Below are positions 24,876 through 32,015 of a DNA stretch of 37,774 bases, piece by piece. The notes below the pieces were generated by a model. That model searched no databases and had not been told where the DNA came from. It was given only the letters and a program-made list of their open reading frames with translations. A program made the position numbers and the translations under genes. The stretch's first letter is position 1. The number at the start of each line of letters is the position of its first letter. Origin of the DNA: an uncultured Erythrobacteraceae bacterium (lineage in GTDB: Bacteria > Pseudomonadota > Alphaproteobacteria > Sphingomonadales > Sphingomonadaceae); NCBI GenBank assembly GCA_950071875.1, contig CATMNW010000002.1:1-37774 (forward strand), in the 5' to 3' direction.

Positions 24876-25310
24876 TCAGCTGCGCGGGCTGTCGGTGAGA
24901 GCTTTGGACACTTGCTGGTCAAATCGTCTTTGCTGATCGGGGTCGAGAATTTCACGCATGTCGAAGACATGGCGGACCGTTGCTTTTTGGAGATCGCCCA
25001 TGCGTGCATGAACCTCGTCGATGGCCGCCCCCACCCTGGGTCCGTATTCGTGTTCGGCTTCCATCGCCTGCGCGAGTTGGGCGTTGGCAGCGCGCGCAGA
25101 GGCCTCGAGCCTGGCCCGTTCCACAGCGAAGCGCGCTTCGAGTGCCTCAAGGCGTTGCTTCTGCTCGTTGGTTAGCGTGAGTTCATCATGCACGAACGCA
25201 TGCAGGCCCGTATCAGCATCGTGATTGGCCCAGCGATCCGCGCCGAGCGCACCGAGACTACCGGCGAGCGCCGCGAGCAGCACCGCGAGGGCAATATGCA
25301 ATTTCTTCAA
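24876..25310 (-). CDS. Periplasmic metal sensor, CnrX-like
   Basis: 144 residues: N-terminal membrane anchor (about 5-23) and a helical-hairpin periplasmic domain of the metal-resistance/CnrX type. CnrX of Cupriavidus metallidurans binds Ni/Co through His42, His46, Glu63, His119 and Met123 (from memory). Here His37, His41, Glu58, His114 and Met118 keep exactly the same spacing, each shifted by five. It should therefore bind a transition metal and control the anti-sigma protein encoded next to it. TTG start three bases after the anti-sigma stop. The neighbours argue for copper as the signal, the ligand set for nickel/cobalt; both are possible. Confidence 0.85.
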   Translation of the reverse strand: MKKLHIALAVLLAALAGSLGALGADRWANHDADTGLHAFVHDELTLTNEQKQRLEALEARFAVERARLEASARAANAQLAQAMEAEHEYGPRVGAAIDEVHARMGDLQKATVRHVFDMREILDPDQQRRFDQQVSKALTDSPRS

Positions 25311-25313
25311 TGT

Positions 25314-25610
25314 CTAGCGCTCCACATGCAGCAGCTCGGAGGGCGAGAGCCGCTCTCCGACAATGATGCTATCTGCTATGCCAGGTTGGGAACCAGCAAA
25401 TTGTGCAGGCCACCCGCTGGTGCCTGCACCGGCTCCCAGGCCGACGACGAACAGGCCCGCGAACAAGGCCATCCTGCGGCGTCTTTCAACGATTTCGCCA
25501 AGCTGGCCTGCCCGTTGCCACACGCCGGTCATGAAATCGTCCGGAACTTTGAAGGAGTCCTGTGTGCCCAGCGTCCCAAGCATCGCATCGAGTGTCTGAT
25601 TGTTACGCAT
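25314..25610 (-). CDS. Small membrane anti-sigma factor, CnrY-like
   Basis: 98 residues: a cytoplasmic N-terminal segment of about 45 residues (LGTQDSFKVPDDFMTGVWQRAGQLGEIVERRRR), one membrane helix (MALFAGLFVVGLGAGAG) and a short periplasmic tail. Size, topology and first place in the operon match CnrY, the single-pass protein that holds the sigma factor at the membrane until the sensor binds metal. Sequence alone would not identify it; the assignment rests on context. AGGAG is six bases before the ATG. Confidence 0.72.
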   Translation of the reverse strand: MRNNQTLDAMLGTLGTQDSFKVPDDFMTGVWQRAGQLGEIVERRRRMALFAGLFVVGLGAGAGTSGWPAQFAGSQPGIADSIIVGERLSPSELLHVER

Positions 25611-25638
25611 CCATTGCTCCTGTCGGTTGCCCGCTTCC

Positions 25639-25665
25639 TATACGCGATAGAATACCCGAACCCTT
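25639..25665 (-). promoter_or_regulatory. Island ECF-type promoter P4 (sigma-sensor-anti-sigma operon)
   Basis: Minus strand: CTTAAGGGT (AAGGGT at 25660-25665), 15 bases, CGTATA (25639-25644). It is the least like the others in the -35. Predicted transcript start near 25632, 22 bases before the ATG. It implies autoregulation of the sigma operon. Confidence 0.6.
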
Positions 25666-25678
25666 AAGTTTCTTTTTT

Positions 25679-25705
25679 GAGGGCTGCGGCCCGGCTGTGC
25701 GTATC
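25679..25705 (+). promoter_or_regulatory. Island ECF-type promoter P5 (methyltransferase-DUF411 genes)
   Basis: Plus strand: TTTTTTGAGGGC (GAGGGC at 25679-25684), 15 bases, CGTATC (25700-25705). Its -35 is 13 bases from that of P4 on the other strand, so the two divergent promoters lie back to back. Confidence 0.7.
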
Positions 25706-25756
25706 AGAACGTGCAACGAACAATAGCGAAGGTTGTTTGAACAGATCGGAAATTAT

Positions 25757-26440
25757 GTGGTGAAAAATGCACGCCTCACAAAAGTGGAACGGGAGTTCAC
25801 TCCTCTGCTTGGCCACAGCTGGCTCACACCGCTCTACGATCGTGCGATTGGCGTTTTCACGCGCGAGGCGAAATGGCGCCGGGAGATCGTCAAACAGGCT
25901 CGAGTAAAACCTGGCGACAAGGTCATGGATGTAGGTTGCGGCACGGGGACGTTGTTGCGAGCCTTCATGACCAGCTGCCCCCAAGCAGATTTATTAGGCG
26001 TAGAACCCGATCCGGCAGCGCTTGCGATCGCACGGCGCAAGCTTGGTCCTGCTGCGGGCCTCGTTCGATGGCACAACGGATTTCTCGACAGTCTCGACCT
26101 TTCGGGTGATCGGCGACCCGATACGATCGTCAGCTCGCTTGTTTTGCACCAGGTTCCCGTGTCGCAGAAGCGCGCGATCCTCGAGCAAATGGAGGCCTTG
26201 CTAGCTCCTGGCGGCATGGTGCTGATCGCTGATTACATGCGCCAGGACCATCCGCTCATGCGCGCAATGTTCCGCGCGACCGTTCAGCTTCTCGACGGTT
26301 TACCAGACACCCAGCCGAGCGCTGACGGAGCAGTCGAGAAATTGCTAGGCGAAATTTTCGCAAGCGCAGAGCTGCTCGCTCAGATCCATACCGCAACCGG
26401 AACCATTTCGCTCTGGCGCGGCTCCAAGAAAGGCATGTAA
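25757..26440 (+). CDS. Class I SAM-dependent methyltransferase
   Basis: About 227 residues with the SAM-binding motif VMDVGCGTGTLLRAF, an acidic end of strand 2 (LLGVEPDPAAL), and the ALLAPGGMVLIADYM motif: a methyltransferase of the UbiE/type-11 class. The substrate is unknown; such genes recur in copper and mercury clusters. Start choices: GTG 25757 or 25760, or TTG 25733 with a ribosome-like GAAGG too close to it. It is the first gene after promoter P5 and one base separates it from the DUF411 gene. Confidence 0.85.
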   Translation: MVKNARLTKVEREFTPLLGHSWLTPLYDRAIGVFTREAKWRREIVKQARVKPGDKVMDVGCGTGTLLRAFMTSCPQADLLGVEPDPAALAIARRKLGPAAGLVRWHNGFLDSLDLSGDRRPDTIVSSLVLHQVPVSQKRAILEQMEALLAPGGMVLIADYMRQDHPLMRAMFRATVQLLDGLPDTQPSADGAVEKLLGEIFASAELLAQIHTATGTISLWRGSKKGM

Positions 26441-26441
26441 C

Positions 26442-26909
26442 ATGATCAAAGACAATCCATCGAAGCCGCTGCGGCGTTCGCTGACGGCATCGGTTCTTCT
26501 CACGCTTGCGGCCTGCTCGAATGCCGCACAGGCCGCCACCTACACGATGTTCAGGGACCCGGGATGTGGTTGCTGCCTGAGCTGGGCAGGACATGTCGAG
26601 GGCGGCATGGAAGCAGAAGTGGCTTCGGTCGATACTGACGATATGAGTGCGCTCAAGGCAGCCAAGGGCGTACCGCAGGATATGTGGTCGTGCCACACAA
26701 TGGAAGTCGAGGGCTACATCATCGAAGGTCATGTGCCCGCCGAAGCGATCGCGCGGCTCCTGCGCGAAAGGCCCGAGGGCGTGACCGGCCTCGCCGTTCC
26801 CGGAATGCCGCTAGGCTCCCCCGGCATGGAAATGGGCGATCGAGTGCAGCCCTATGAGGTCATCGCTTTCGGTCCGGACGGCCAGAAAGTCTTCGCATCC
26901 TATCCGTAA
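26442..26909 (+). CDS. DUF411 metal-binding protein
   Basis: 155 residues. An N-terminal export signal is followed by the DUF411 domain: FRDPGCGCCLSWAGH with Cys42, Cys44 and Cys45, WSCHTMEVEGY with Cys84 and His85, and the AVPGMPLGSPGME loop. DUF411 proteins are periplasmic copper-associated proteins found beside copA/copB. The sequence TLAACSNA within the signal could be a lipobox (Cys25), an alternative to cleavage after AQA. It follows the methyltransferase stop directly. Confidence 0.9.
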   Translation: MIKDNPSKPLRRSLTASVLLTLAACSNAAQAATYTMFRDPGCGCCLSWAGHVEGGMEAEVASVDTDDMSALKAAKGVPQDMWSCHTMEVEGYIIEGHVPAEAIARLLRERPEGVTGLAVPGMPLGSPGMEMGDRVQPYEVIAFGPDGQKVFASYP

Positions 26910-26950
26910 ACGCCGACCAGCCCAGATGACGGTAATTCAACAGGAGAACC

Positions 26951-27214
26951 ATGATGTCAGAGCGTTCGCTCAAATCCTCGATCATCGCCTGGGGCTGGAC
27001 ACTCAGCCTGTTTCTGCTCGTCAGCTATTTGATCTGCATAGCTTTCGGCCTGCTCGCGCCCGAACGGTTCCATATGCATGAGGCCTGGGAACCGCTGCTT
27101 CCCGGATACGAATGGCTGACTCTGCCTGGATTTCTCGCAGGCGCAATCGGCAGCTTCTTATATGGGTGGTACATCGCGGTGATCGTGGTGCCGTTATACC
27201 GGTACTTCAGATAA
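26951..27214 (+). CDS. DUF5676-like two-helix membrane protein
   Basis: 87 residues with two membrane helices (AWGWTLSLFLLVSYLICIAFGLL and LPGFLAGAIGSFLYGWYIAVIVVPLY) separated by a short loop (HMHEAWEPLLPGYEW). This matches the DUF5676 small membrane family that accompanies copper and other metal genes; function unknown. AGGAG stands five bases before the ATG. Likely cotranscribed with the methyltransferase and DUF411 genes from P5. Confidence 0.82.
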   Translation: MMSERSLKSSIIAWGWTLSLFLLVSYLICIAFGLLAPERFHMHEAWEPLLPGYEWLTLPGFLAGAIGSFLYGWYIAVIVVPLYRYFR

Positions 27215-27415
27215 CGCTTGAGGAAATCAGACTGGCTTGAAACGGCGCTCTATCGATCGGAACAAGCACTTGGTTCCACGCGGGTGTCGGATGCGACAAA
27301 AGAAGGCTGGCGACACCAATCAGAATGACGCCTCGACAGGAGACGAACAATTTCGCGATATCGATCCAGCGACGATAGACGGGGTCTGCTCCTGCACACC
27401 GCCATAGGCGCAGTC

Positions 27416-28162
27416 ATGGGTTTCGCGATCCTTCATCCGGTGACGACACTTGTCTACTGGTATGAATTCGGTGCCTCGAATATTGCCGCCCAAAGCAACG
27501 CGCTCGCTTTTCTGCTTGACCGTCTGTCTTCGGCATTCGCGTTTGAAATGCTAACGATGAGCGCTGTGTATGTGGCGTTGGGCGCTGCGATCGGGCTGGG
27601 GTTTGGTATTTATCACAGCCGCCTTTTGGATGAACGCTCGAAAGTTCGTTTCCTCGAACGCGAGCTTGAAGAAGAGCTACCTTTGCTCATTGCCCGGGGC
27701 GAAGGAGAGCATGTCGAGTTCAAGTCGTCTATGCGTTGGGACAGACGCGAAGAGCGCGTAAACCGGCGCCTGCAGCAGGTTGTCGTGAAGACAATAGCGG
27801 GTTTTCTCAACCATGAAGGTGGCACGCTCTTGATCGGCGTGGAAGATGACGGGACTGTTGCGGGCATTGAAGCGGATATGCGAACGCTCAAGCACGCGAA
27901 CCAGGATGGATTCGAACGACTTTTGATGGACACTGCAAGAGACGCCCTGGGCGGGGATGCTTGTGCCCTGGTCCATAGTCGTTTCCATGGGCTTGGCGGG
28001 CTGACCGTTTGCAGGGTGATCGTCGAGAAAAGCGTGCATCCGGTCTACTACACCGAAGGGGGTGTCGCTCATCTCATGCTGCGCACCGGAAACAGTACCC
28101 GGGAGCTGGATGTTCGCGAAGCTCAGGCGCACCTTCAACGAAGAGAAGCCGGGCCGATGTAA
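27416..28162 (+). CDS. AlbA_2/Schlafen-type domain protein with N-terminal membrane helices
   Basis: At least 248 residues. Two N-terminal membrane segments and a charged linker (HSRLLDERSKVRFLERELEEELPLL) lead to an AlbA_2 domain: EGEHVEFKSSMRW, then GFLNHEGGTLLIGVEDDGTVAGIE. That domain binds nucleic acid or nucleotides in Schlafen-like regulators; the membrane form is of unknown function. The ATG at 27416 has no ribosome site and cuts into the first membrane helix. The frame is open to 27329, and an ATT codon at 27350 has AGGAG seven bases before it; it would add 22 residues that complete the helix. The true start is therefore doubtful. Confidence 0.78.
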   Translation: MGFAILHPVTTLVYWYEFGASNIAAQSNALAFLLDRLSSAFAFEMLTMSAVYVALGAAIGLGFGIYHSRLLDERSKVRFLERELEEELPLLIARGEGEHVEFKSSMRWDRREERVNRRLQQVVVKTIAGFLNHEGGTLLIGVEDDGTVAGIEADMRTLKHANQDGFERLLMDTARDALGGDACALVHSRFHGLGGLTVCRVIVEKSVHPVYYTEGGVAHLMLRTGNSTRELDVREAQAHLQRREAGPM

Positions 28163-28211
28163 CTATAACCCGGTCGCACACAGGCGCCTGGAGTCTCGCA
28201 GAATCTTTTTT

Positions 28212-28238
28212 GAGGGGTGAAGCCCTGCCGAACGTACT
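28212..28238 (+). promoter_or_regulatory. Island ECF-type promoter P6 (APC permease operon)
   Basis: Plus strand: TTTTTTGAGGGG (GAGGGG at 28212-28217), 15 bases, CGTACT (28233-28238). Predicted transcript start near 28245, about 43 bases before the TTG start of the permease. GCCGAACGTACTGTTCGGC around the -10 is also a palindrome and could bind a further regulator. Confidence 0.72.
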
Positions 28239-28287
28239 GTTCGGCAATGATGTTTCTCGAACGGGAGGACATCCATAGGGGAATGTA

Positions 28288-29640
28288 TTGCAAGACCATG
28301 GTCACGATCGAACGGGCAATACCGCAGGCTCCATAACGCTGCTGGGCGGCATCGCCATGGGCACCGGCGTTATGATCGGTGCAGGCATCTTCGCACTCAC
28401 CGGGCAGATCGCCGAACTTGCCGGCCCCCTCTTTCCGCTATCCTTTATCGCCGGGGCGCTGGTCACTTCATTGTCGGCCCACAGCTACATCAAGATGTCG
28501 AACAAATGGCCGTCTTCGGGCGGCATCGCGATGATTTTGCAAAAAGCATACGGGCCCGGCGTCATCGCCGCATCAGCCTCGCTGCTGATGGCGCTGTCTA
28601 TGGTCATCAACGAAAGTCTCGTGGCAAGGACCTTCGCAACATATGCGCTGCGTCCGTTCGATCTCGAGAGCAGCGGATGGCTCGTTTCTCTGGTAGCGCT
28701 CGCTCTCATTATCTTTGCCTATTTCGTCAATGCAGCGGGCAACAAGTCGGTTAGCGGGTTTTCACTTATCATGTCGGCGATCAAGATCGGCGGCATTGCG
28801 CTATTTGCAGTAGCTGCGATCTGGGTGAGCGGTTTTTCATCAGGAGCATTCTCGCAGCCTGTAGCGCTGACCAACGCAGAAGCCCTGGTCGCCTCGGTTG
28901 CCTTTTCGATTCTCGCTTTCAAGGGCTTTACCACGATCACCAATAGTGGCGGCGAAATCGTCGATCCGCACAAGAATGTAGGCCGCACGATCATGATCTC
29001 GATTGGCATCTGCATCGTGGTCTATCTGCTCGTCGCTGTTGCGGTGGGCTCAAGCCTCAGCATCTCCGAGATTATCGAAGCACGCGATTATTCACTGGCG
29101 GCGGCGGCGCGCCCGGCACTTGGCGATCTCGGTTTCTATTTCACCGTCGCGATCGCGATCGCTGCCACCACGTCGGGCGTCATCGCGAGTGTTTTTGCGG
29201 TGTCGCGGATGCTGACGATGCTGACCGATATGAAGATGATCCCGCATAGCCATTTCGGCATGAGCGGCGGGATCCGCAGCCACATGCTGGTCTATACGGT
29301 TGTCGTTGCCGGAACGCTGGCCGTATTGTTCGATCTTTCCCGTATCGCATCGCTGGGCGCCTTCTTCTATCTCGTCATGGACATGCTGGTTCACTGGGGC
29401 GTCCTGCGCCACCTGCGCGGAAAAGTCGGCGCACGCGCCTCGGTGCTTCTCGCTGCACTCGCAGCCGATGGCGTGGTCCTGGCAGCTTTCACTGTCGCGA
29501 AATTGCGCAGCGATCCTGCCGTCGTGGCCTACGCCGTGATCGGGATCGCCGCCGTTTTTCTTGGCCAATGGTTCTACCTCTCGCGCAATCCCGGCGCACC
29601 AGCATCGCCCGAGAACGATGGAACGGGAGAGGCGAGTTGA
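28288..29640 (+). CDS. APC-family amino acid/amine permease
   Basis: 450 residues, about 12 membrane helices. The first helix carries the APC signature GTGVMIGAGIFALTGQIAELAGPLFPLSF, and FKGFTTITNSGGEIVDPHKNVGRTI is the conserved helix 6-7 region. The substrate is unknown; thiol or amino acid uptake under metal stress is possible but only a guess. TTG start with AGGGGA five bases before it. First gene of a plus-strand operon (permease, micro-ORF, glutaredoxin fusion, channel, DUF305, lipoprotein) behind promoter P6. Confidence 0.88.
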   Translation: MQDHGHDRTGNTAGSITLLGGIAMGTGVMIGAGIFALTGQIAELAGPLFPLSFIAGALVTSLSAHSYIKMSNKWPSSGGIAMILQKAYGPGVIAASASLLMALSMVINESLVARTFATYALRPFDLESSGWLVSLVALALIIFAYFVNAAGNKSVSGFSLIMSAIKIGGIALFAVAAIWVSGFSSGAFSQPVALTNAEALVASVAFSILAFKGFTTITNSGGEIVDPHKNVGRTIMISIGICIVVYLLVAVAVGSSLSISEIIEARDYSLAAAARPALGDLGFYFTVAIAIAATTSGVIASVFAVSRMLTMLTDMKMIPHSHFGMSGGIRSHMLVYTVVVAGTLAVLFDLSRIASLGAFFYLVMDMLVHWGVLRHLRGKVGARASVLLAALAADGVVLAAFTVAKLRSDPAVVAYAVIGIAAVFLGQWFYLSRNPGAPASPENDGTGEAS

Positions 29641-29642
29641 CC

Positions 29643-29756
29643 ATGCACTTCCTTTCCAGGTGGGAAGCTCTCGAGGCGGGCTCCACTGCACAACCGTGCC
29701 CGGCTTGCGCATTGCCCAGTAGCGCCATCACGAAAAACAAACGGAGCGAATTATGA
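29643..29756 (+). CDS. Possible 37-residue CxxC micro-protein
   Basis: Frame MHFLSRWEALEAGSTAQPCPACALP and 12 more residues. It starts two bases after the permease stop, with GGAGAGGCGAG just upstream, and its TGA overlaps the ATG of the glutaredoxin gene (ATGA). The tight fit between two genes and a CPAC motif suggest a real micro-ORF or a coupling element; no family is known to me. Confidence 0.42.
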   Translation: MHFLSRWEALEAGSTAQPCPACALPSSAITKNKRSEL

Positions 29757-30502
29757 CGACCCGAACAGCGACGGTTTACCGCATGGTGATGGAGGATCAC
29801 GTTTGCCCCTATGGTCTCAAGACGATCGATCTCCTCAAGCGACAGGGATTCGAGATCGACGACAATCACCTGACAAGCAGGGAAGAGACCGACGCGTTTA
29901 AAGACAAGCACGAGGTCGAGACCACGCCCCAAACCTTTATCGAAGACAGGCGCATCGGTGGCTATGACGATGTGCGCGAATTCTTCGGCAAGAGCCGCTC
30001 GCAGCCCAAGGAGGGCGAAACCAGTTATCAGCCGGTCATCGCGATTTTCGCGGTGGCGCTGCTGCTCGCGCTCGGGCTGAGCTGGGCGTTCTTCGACAAT
30101 CTCTTTACCGTGCGCGCGGCAGAATGGTTCGTGAGCCTGTCGATGACCTTGCTGGCTGTCCAGAAGCTGCAAGACGTGCGCAGCTTCTCGACCATGTTCC
30201 TCAACTACGATCTGCTGGCCAAACGCTGGGTCCCCTATGGCTTCGTCTATCCGTTCGGTGAAGCCGCCGCAGGTATTCTCATGACCGCTGGCGCACTGAC
30301 CTGGCTTTCTGCTCCGCTAGCACTGTTTATCGGGACTATCGGCGCTGTCAGCGTATTCAAGGCGGTCTATATCGATAAGCGCGAGCTCAAATGCGCCTGC
30401 GTCGGTGGCAGCAGCAACGTGCCGCTTGGCTTCGTCTCATTGACCGAGAACATGTTCATGATGGGCATGGGTCTGTGGATGGGCGCAAAGGTCTTCCTAT
30501 GA
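29753..30502 (+). CDS. Glutaredoxin-MauE/DoxX-like membrane fusion protein
   Basis: 249 residues. Residues 1-80 form a glutaredoxin domain with the redox motif CPYG (18-21), a cis-proline region (VETTPQTF) and GGYDDVREFF. From about 93 on there are four membrane helices of the MauE/DoxX type, with LKCACVGGSSNVPLGFVSLTENMFM holding a Cys-x-Cys pair near the last helix. Such fusions are seen beside copper genes. A role in passing electrons or reducing thiols at the membrane is inferred. GGAGC precedes the ATG. The stop overlaps the channel gene by 4 bases. Confidence 0.88.
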   Translation: MTTRTATVYRMVMEDHVCPYGLKTIDLLKRQGFEIDDNHLTSREETDAFKDKHEVETTPQTFIEDRRIGGYDDVREFFGKSRSQPKEGETSYQPVIAIFAVALLLALGLSWAFFDNLFTVRAAEWFVSLSMTLLAVQKLQDVRSFSTMFLNYDLLAKRWVPYGFVYPFGEAAAGILMTAGALTWLSAPLALFIGTIGAVSVFKAVYIDKRELKCACVGGSSNVPLGFVSLTENMFMMGMGLWMGAKVFL

Positions 30503-30912
30503 TCATTGCGCTCATCCTTGCCGTCGCTCTGTTCCTCTTGGCTATCGCCTCACACCTCGCGATCCTTGGTGTCGGCCACCGCCTCCTTGGTCGCAGGCGA
30601 GACACGCTGGCCAAACTTGGCGTCTCGCTGCTCGTCCTCAGTTCGCATTTTCTGGTCGCAATCCTTTTCGCGGTCGGCTTCTGGCTGGGCGCGGAATGGG
30701 ATCTTGGAGGGTTCGACAAGGCCCCGACAATGGACTGGATGGACTACTTTTATTTCTCGCTCATCAACGTGACCACGCTTGGTCTGGGCGACATCTATCC
30801 GACCGACCACCTGAGGGTGCTCGCCGGCATCGAAGCCCTGACAGGCTTCGCACTCATCAGCTGCTCGGCGCAGCTATTCTGGACCATGATGCATGAAGGA
30901 GAAAAAGCATGA
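30499..30912 (+). CDS. Small two-helix potassium-channel-like protein
   Basis: 137 residues with a pore-loop layout: N-terminal helix, second helix (GVSLLVLSSHFLVAILFAVGFWL), a pore loop VTTLGLGDIYPTD at about 91-103 and a last helix. The TTLGLGD filter resembles the TxGxGD selectivity filter of K+ channels. No regulatory domain follows. ATGA overlaps on both sides tie it to the glutaredoxin fusion and the DUF305 gene. Whether it carries K+ or another cation is not visible from sequence. Confidence 0.82.
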   Translation: MIIALILAVALFLLAIASHLAILGVGHRLLGRRRDTLAKLGVSLLVLSSHFLVAILFAVGFWLGAEWDLGGFDKAPTMDWMDYFYFSLINVTTLGLGDIYPTDHLRVLAGIEALTGFALISCSAQLFWTMMHEGEKA

Positions 30913-31436
30913 CTGAGAAGACGCGCCACTCGGACAAGGGAGGGGGAGGCAGCTACTGGCGGTTCATGGCCATGGTTTCGACCTCAACCGTGATCATGTT
31001 CTTCCTGATGTATGCCAACACCTTCACCGTTGACGATATCTTCTGGAGCGAAACCCGGTTCTGGATGATGTTCGTCATGGGCGGAATGATGATGATCGTG
31101 ATGCTCCTTTTTATGTGGGGCATGTACAAGGACCGGACTAAGAACTTCATCATTCTTGGCGTCGGTGCCGTCGTGTTCGCCCTCGCTCTGTGGTTGGTGC
31201 GCAGTCAGACCACCGTCGACGACACCGAATATATGGCAGCGATGATCCCGCATCACTCGATCGCGATCATGACCAGCGAACGCGCAAGCCTGAAGGATCC
31301 TAGAGTGCGCGAACTCGCACAGGCCATCATCGTCGCCCAGCGCCGCGAAATCGCCGAGATGAAATATCTGATCAACGATATCGAGCAGAACGGCCCGCGG
31401 ACCGAAGAACGCCTGCCAGAGGAGATGCAGCAATGA
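30909..31436 (+). CDS. DUF305 membrane protein
   Basis: 175 residues. Three membrane helices rich in Met (WMMFVMGGMMMIVMLLFMWGM) precede a DUF305 segment (TEYMAAMIPHHSIAIMTSERA, then REIAEMKYLINDIEQNG). DUF305 proteins are ferritin-like helical proteins common in metal islands; the HH pair and Met residues suggest metal binding. Starts and ends with 4-base overlaps in the operon. Confidence 0.88.
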   Translation: MTEKTRHSDKGGGGSYWRFMAMVSTSTVIMFFLMYANTFTVDDIFWSETRFWMMFVMGGMMMIVMLLFMWGMYKDRTKNFIILGVGAVVFALALWLVRSQTTVDDTEYMAAMIPHHSIAIMTSERASLKDPRVRELAQAIIVAQRREIAEMKYLINDIEQNGPRTEERLPEEMQQ

Positions 31437-31921
31437 AAAACTTCGCGCTTATAGCGGCCATCGCATTGCCGCTCGCCGCCTGCAATTCCAACACGGCCCC
31501 AGGCAATGACCGCGAGGCACAGCTAGATCCGCCCGCAATTGCGGCCCCCATTAAGAATGCAGCCAGTGCGCTGGCAAATGTCAGCCCCGGCCTAATGCTT
31601 CCCGAAACCATGAATGGCGCAGATATCGCTGCGCTGGGCGCGGAGAATTCCTGTCAGTTTCGTCTGACCGAAATTGCTTTCCCGTCCTTCGTCTACGACG
31701 ATAGCGGCCAGGGTGCGGTCAAGATCAACGGTACCCTTATTCCGGTCACTGCCGATGGCCCGGACAGCTATTCGAACGGCGAGCTTCGCATCAGGACGCG
31801 CATGCTGGATGATGAAGGCGATGCGGGCCTGCAGATGCAGGAGATGATCGTGGCTGCGCCGAGAGCCAAGGATGAATTCGGCTTCTGGGGCTATACCACC
31901 TGTCCCGGCGGCGGAACCTGA
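31433..31921 (+). CDS. Putative lipoprotein of the metal island
   Basis: 162 residues. Lipobox LPLAAC at residues 12-17 marks a lipoprotein. The mature part has a short linker and a compact beta-rich domain with two cysteines (ENSCQFRLTEIAFPSFVYDD and GYTTCPGG). I do not recognise the family. Its start overlaps the DUF305 stop, and a strong hairpin follows, so it is the last gene of the P6 operon. Confidence 0.75.
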   Translation: MKNFALIAAIALPLAACNSNTAPGNDREAQLDPPAIAAPIKNAASALANVSPGLMLPETMNGADIAALGAENSCQFRLTEIAFPSFVYDDSGQGAVKINGTLIPVTADGPDSYSNGELRIRTRMLDDEGDAGLQMQEMIVAAPRAKDEFGFWGYTTCPGGGT

Positions 31922-31930
31922 TTGAAGCAG

Positions 31931-31964
31931 GGCGGACGGGCGAGCGATGGCTCGCCCGTCCGCC
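31931..31964 (+). terminator. Terminator of the P6 operon
   Basis: A perfect 15-base GC-rich stem (GGCGGACGGGCGAGC/GCTCGCCCGTCCGCC) with a GATG loop, 10 bases after the lipoprotein stop. A T-run (GATTTTTC) comes about 12 bases later rather than directly. Confidence 0.75.
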
Positions 31965-32015
31965 CGCTCAAGCTGATTTTTCTTGCAGACATCATTTCTG
32001 AAAAGGAGCGATCCC

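Noticed and set aside
27215..27410. Minus-strand frame containing LFVSCRGVILIGVASLLLS
   Set aside because: Hydrophobic and about 70 codons, but no usable start codon or ribosome site, and it overlaps the likely true N-terminus of the plus-strand AlbA_2 gene.
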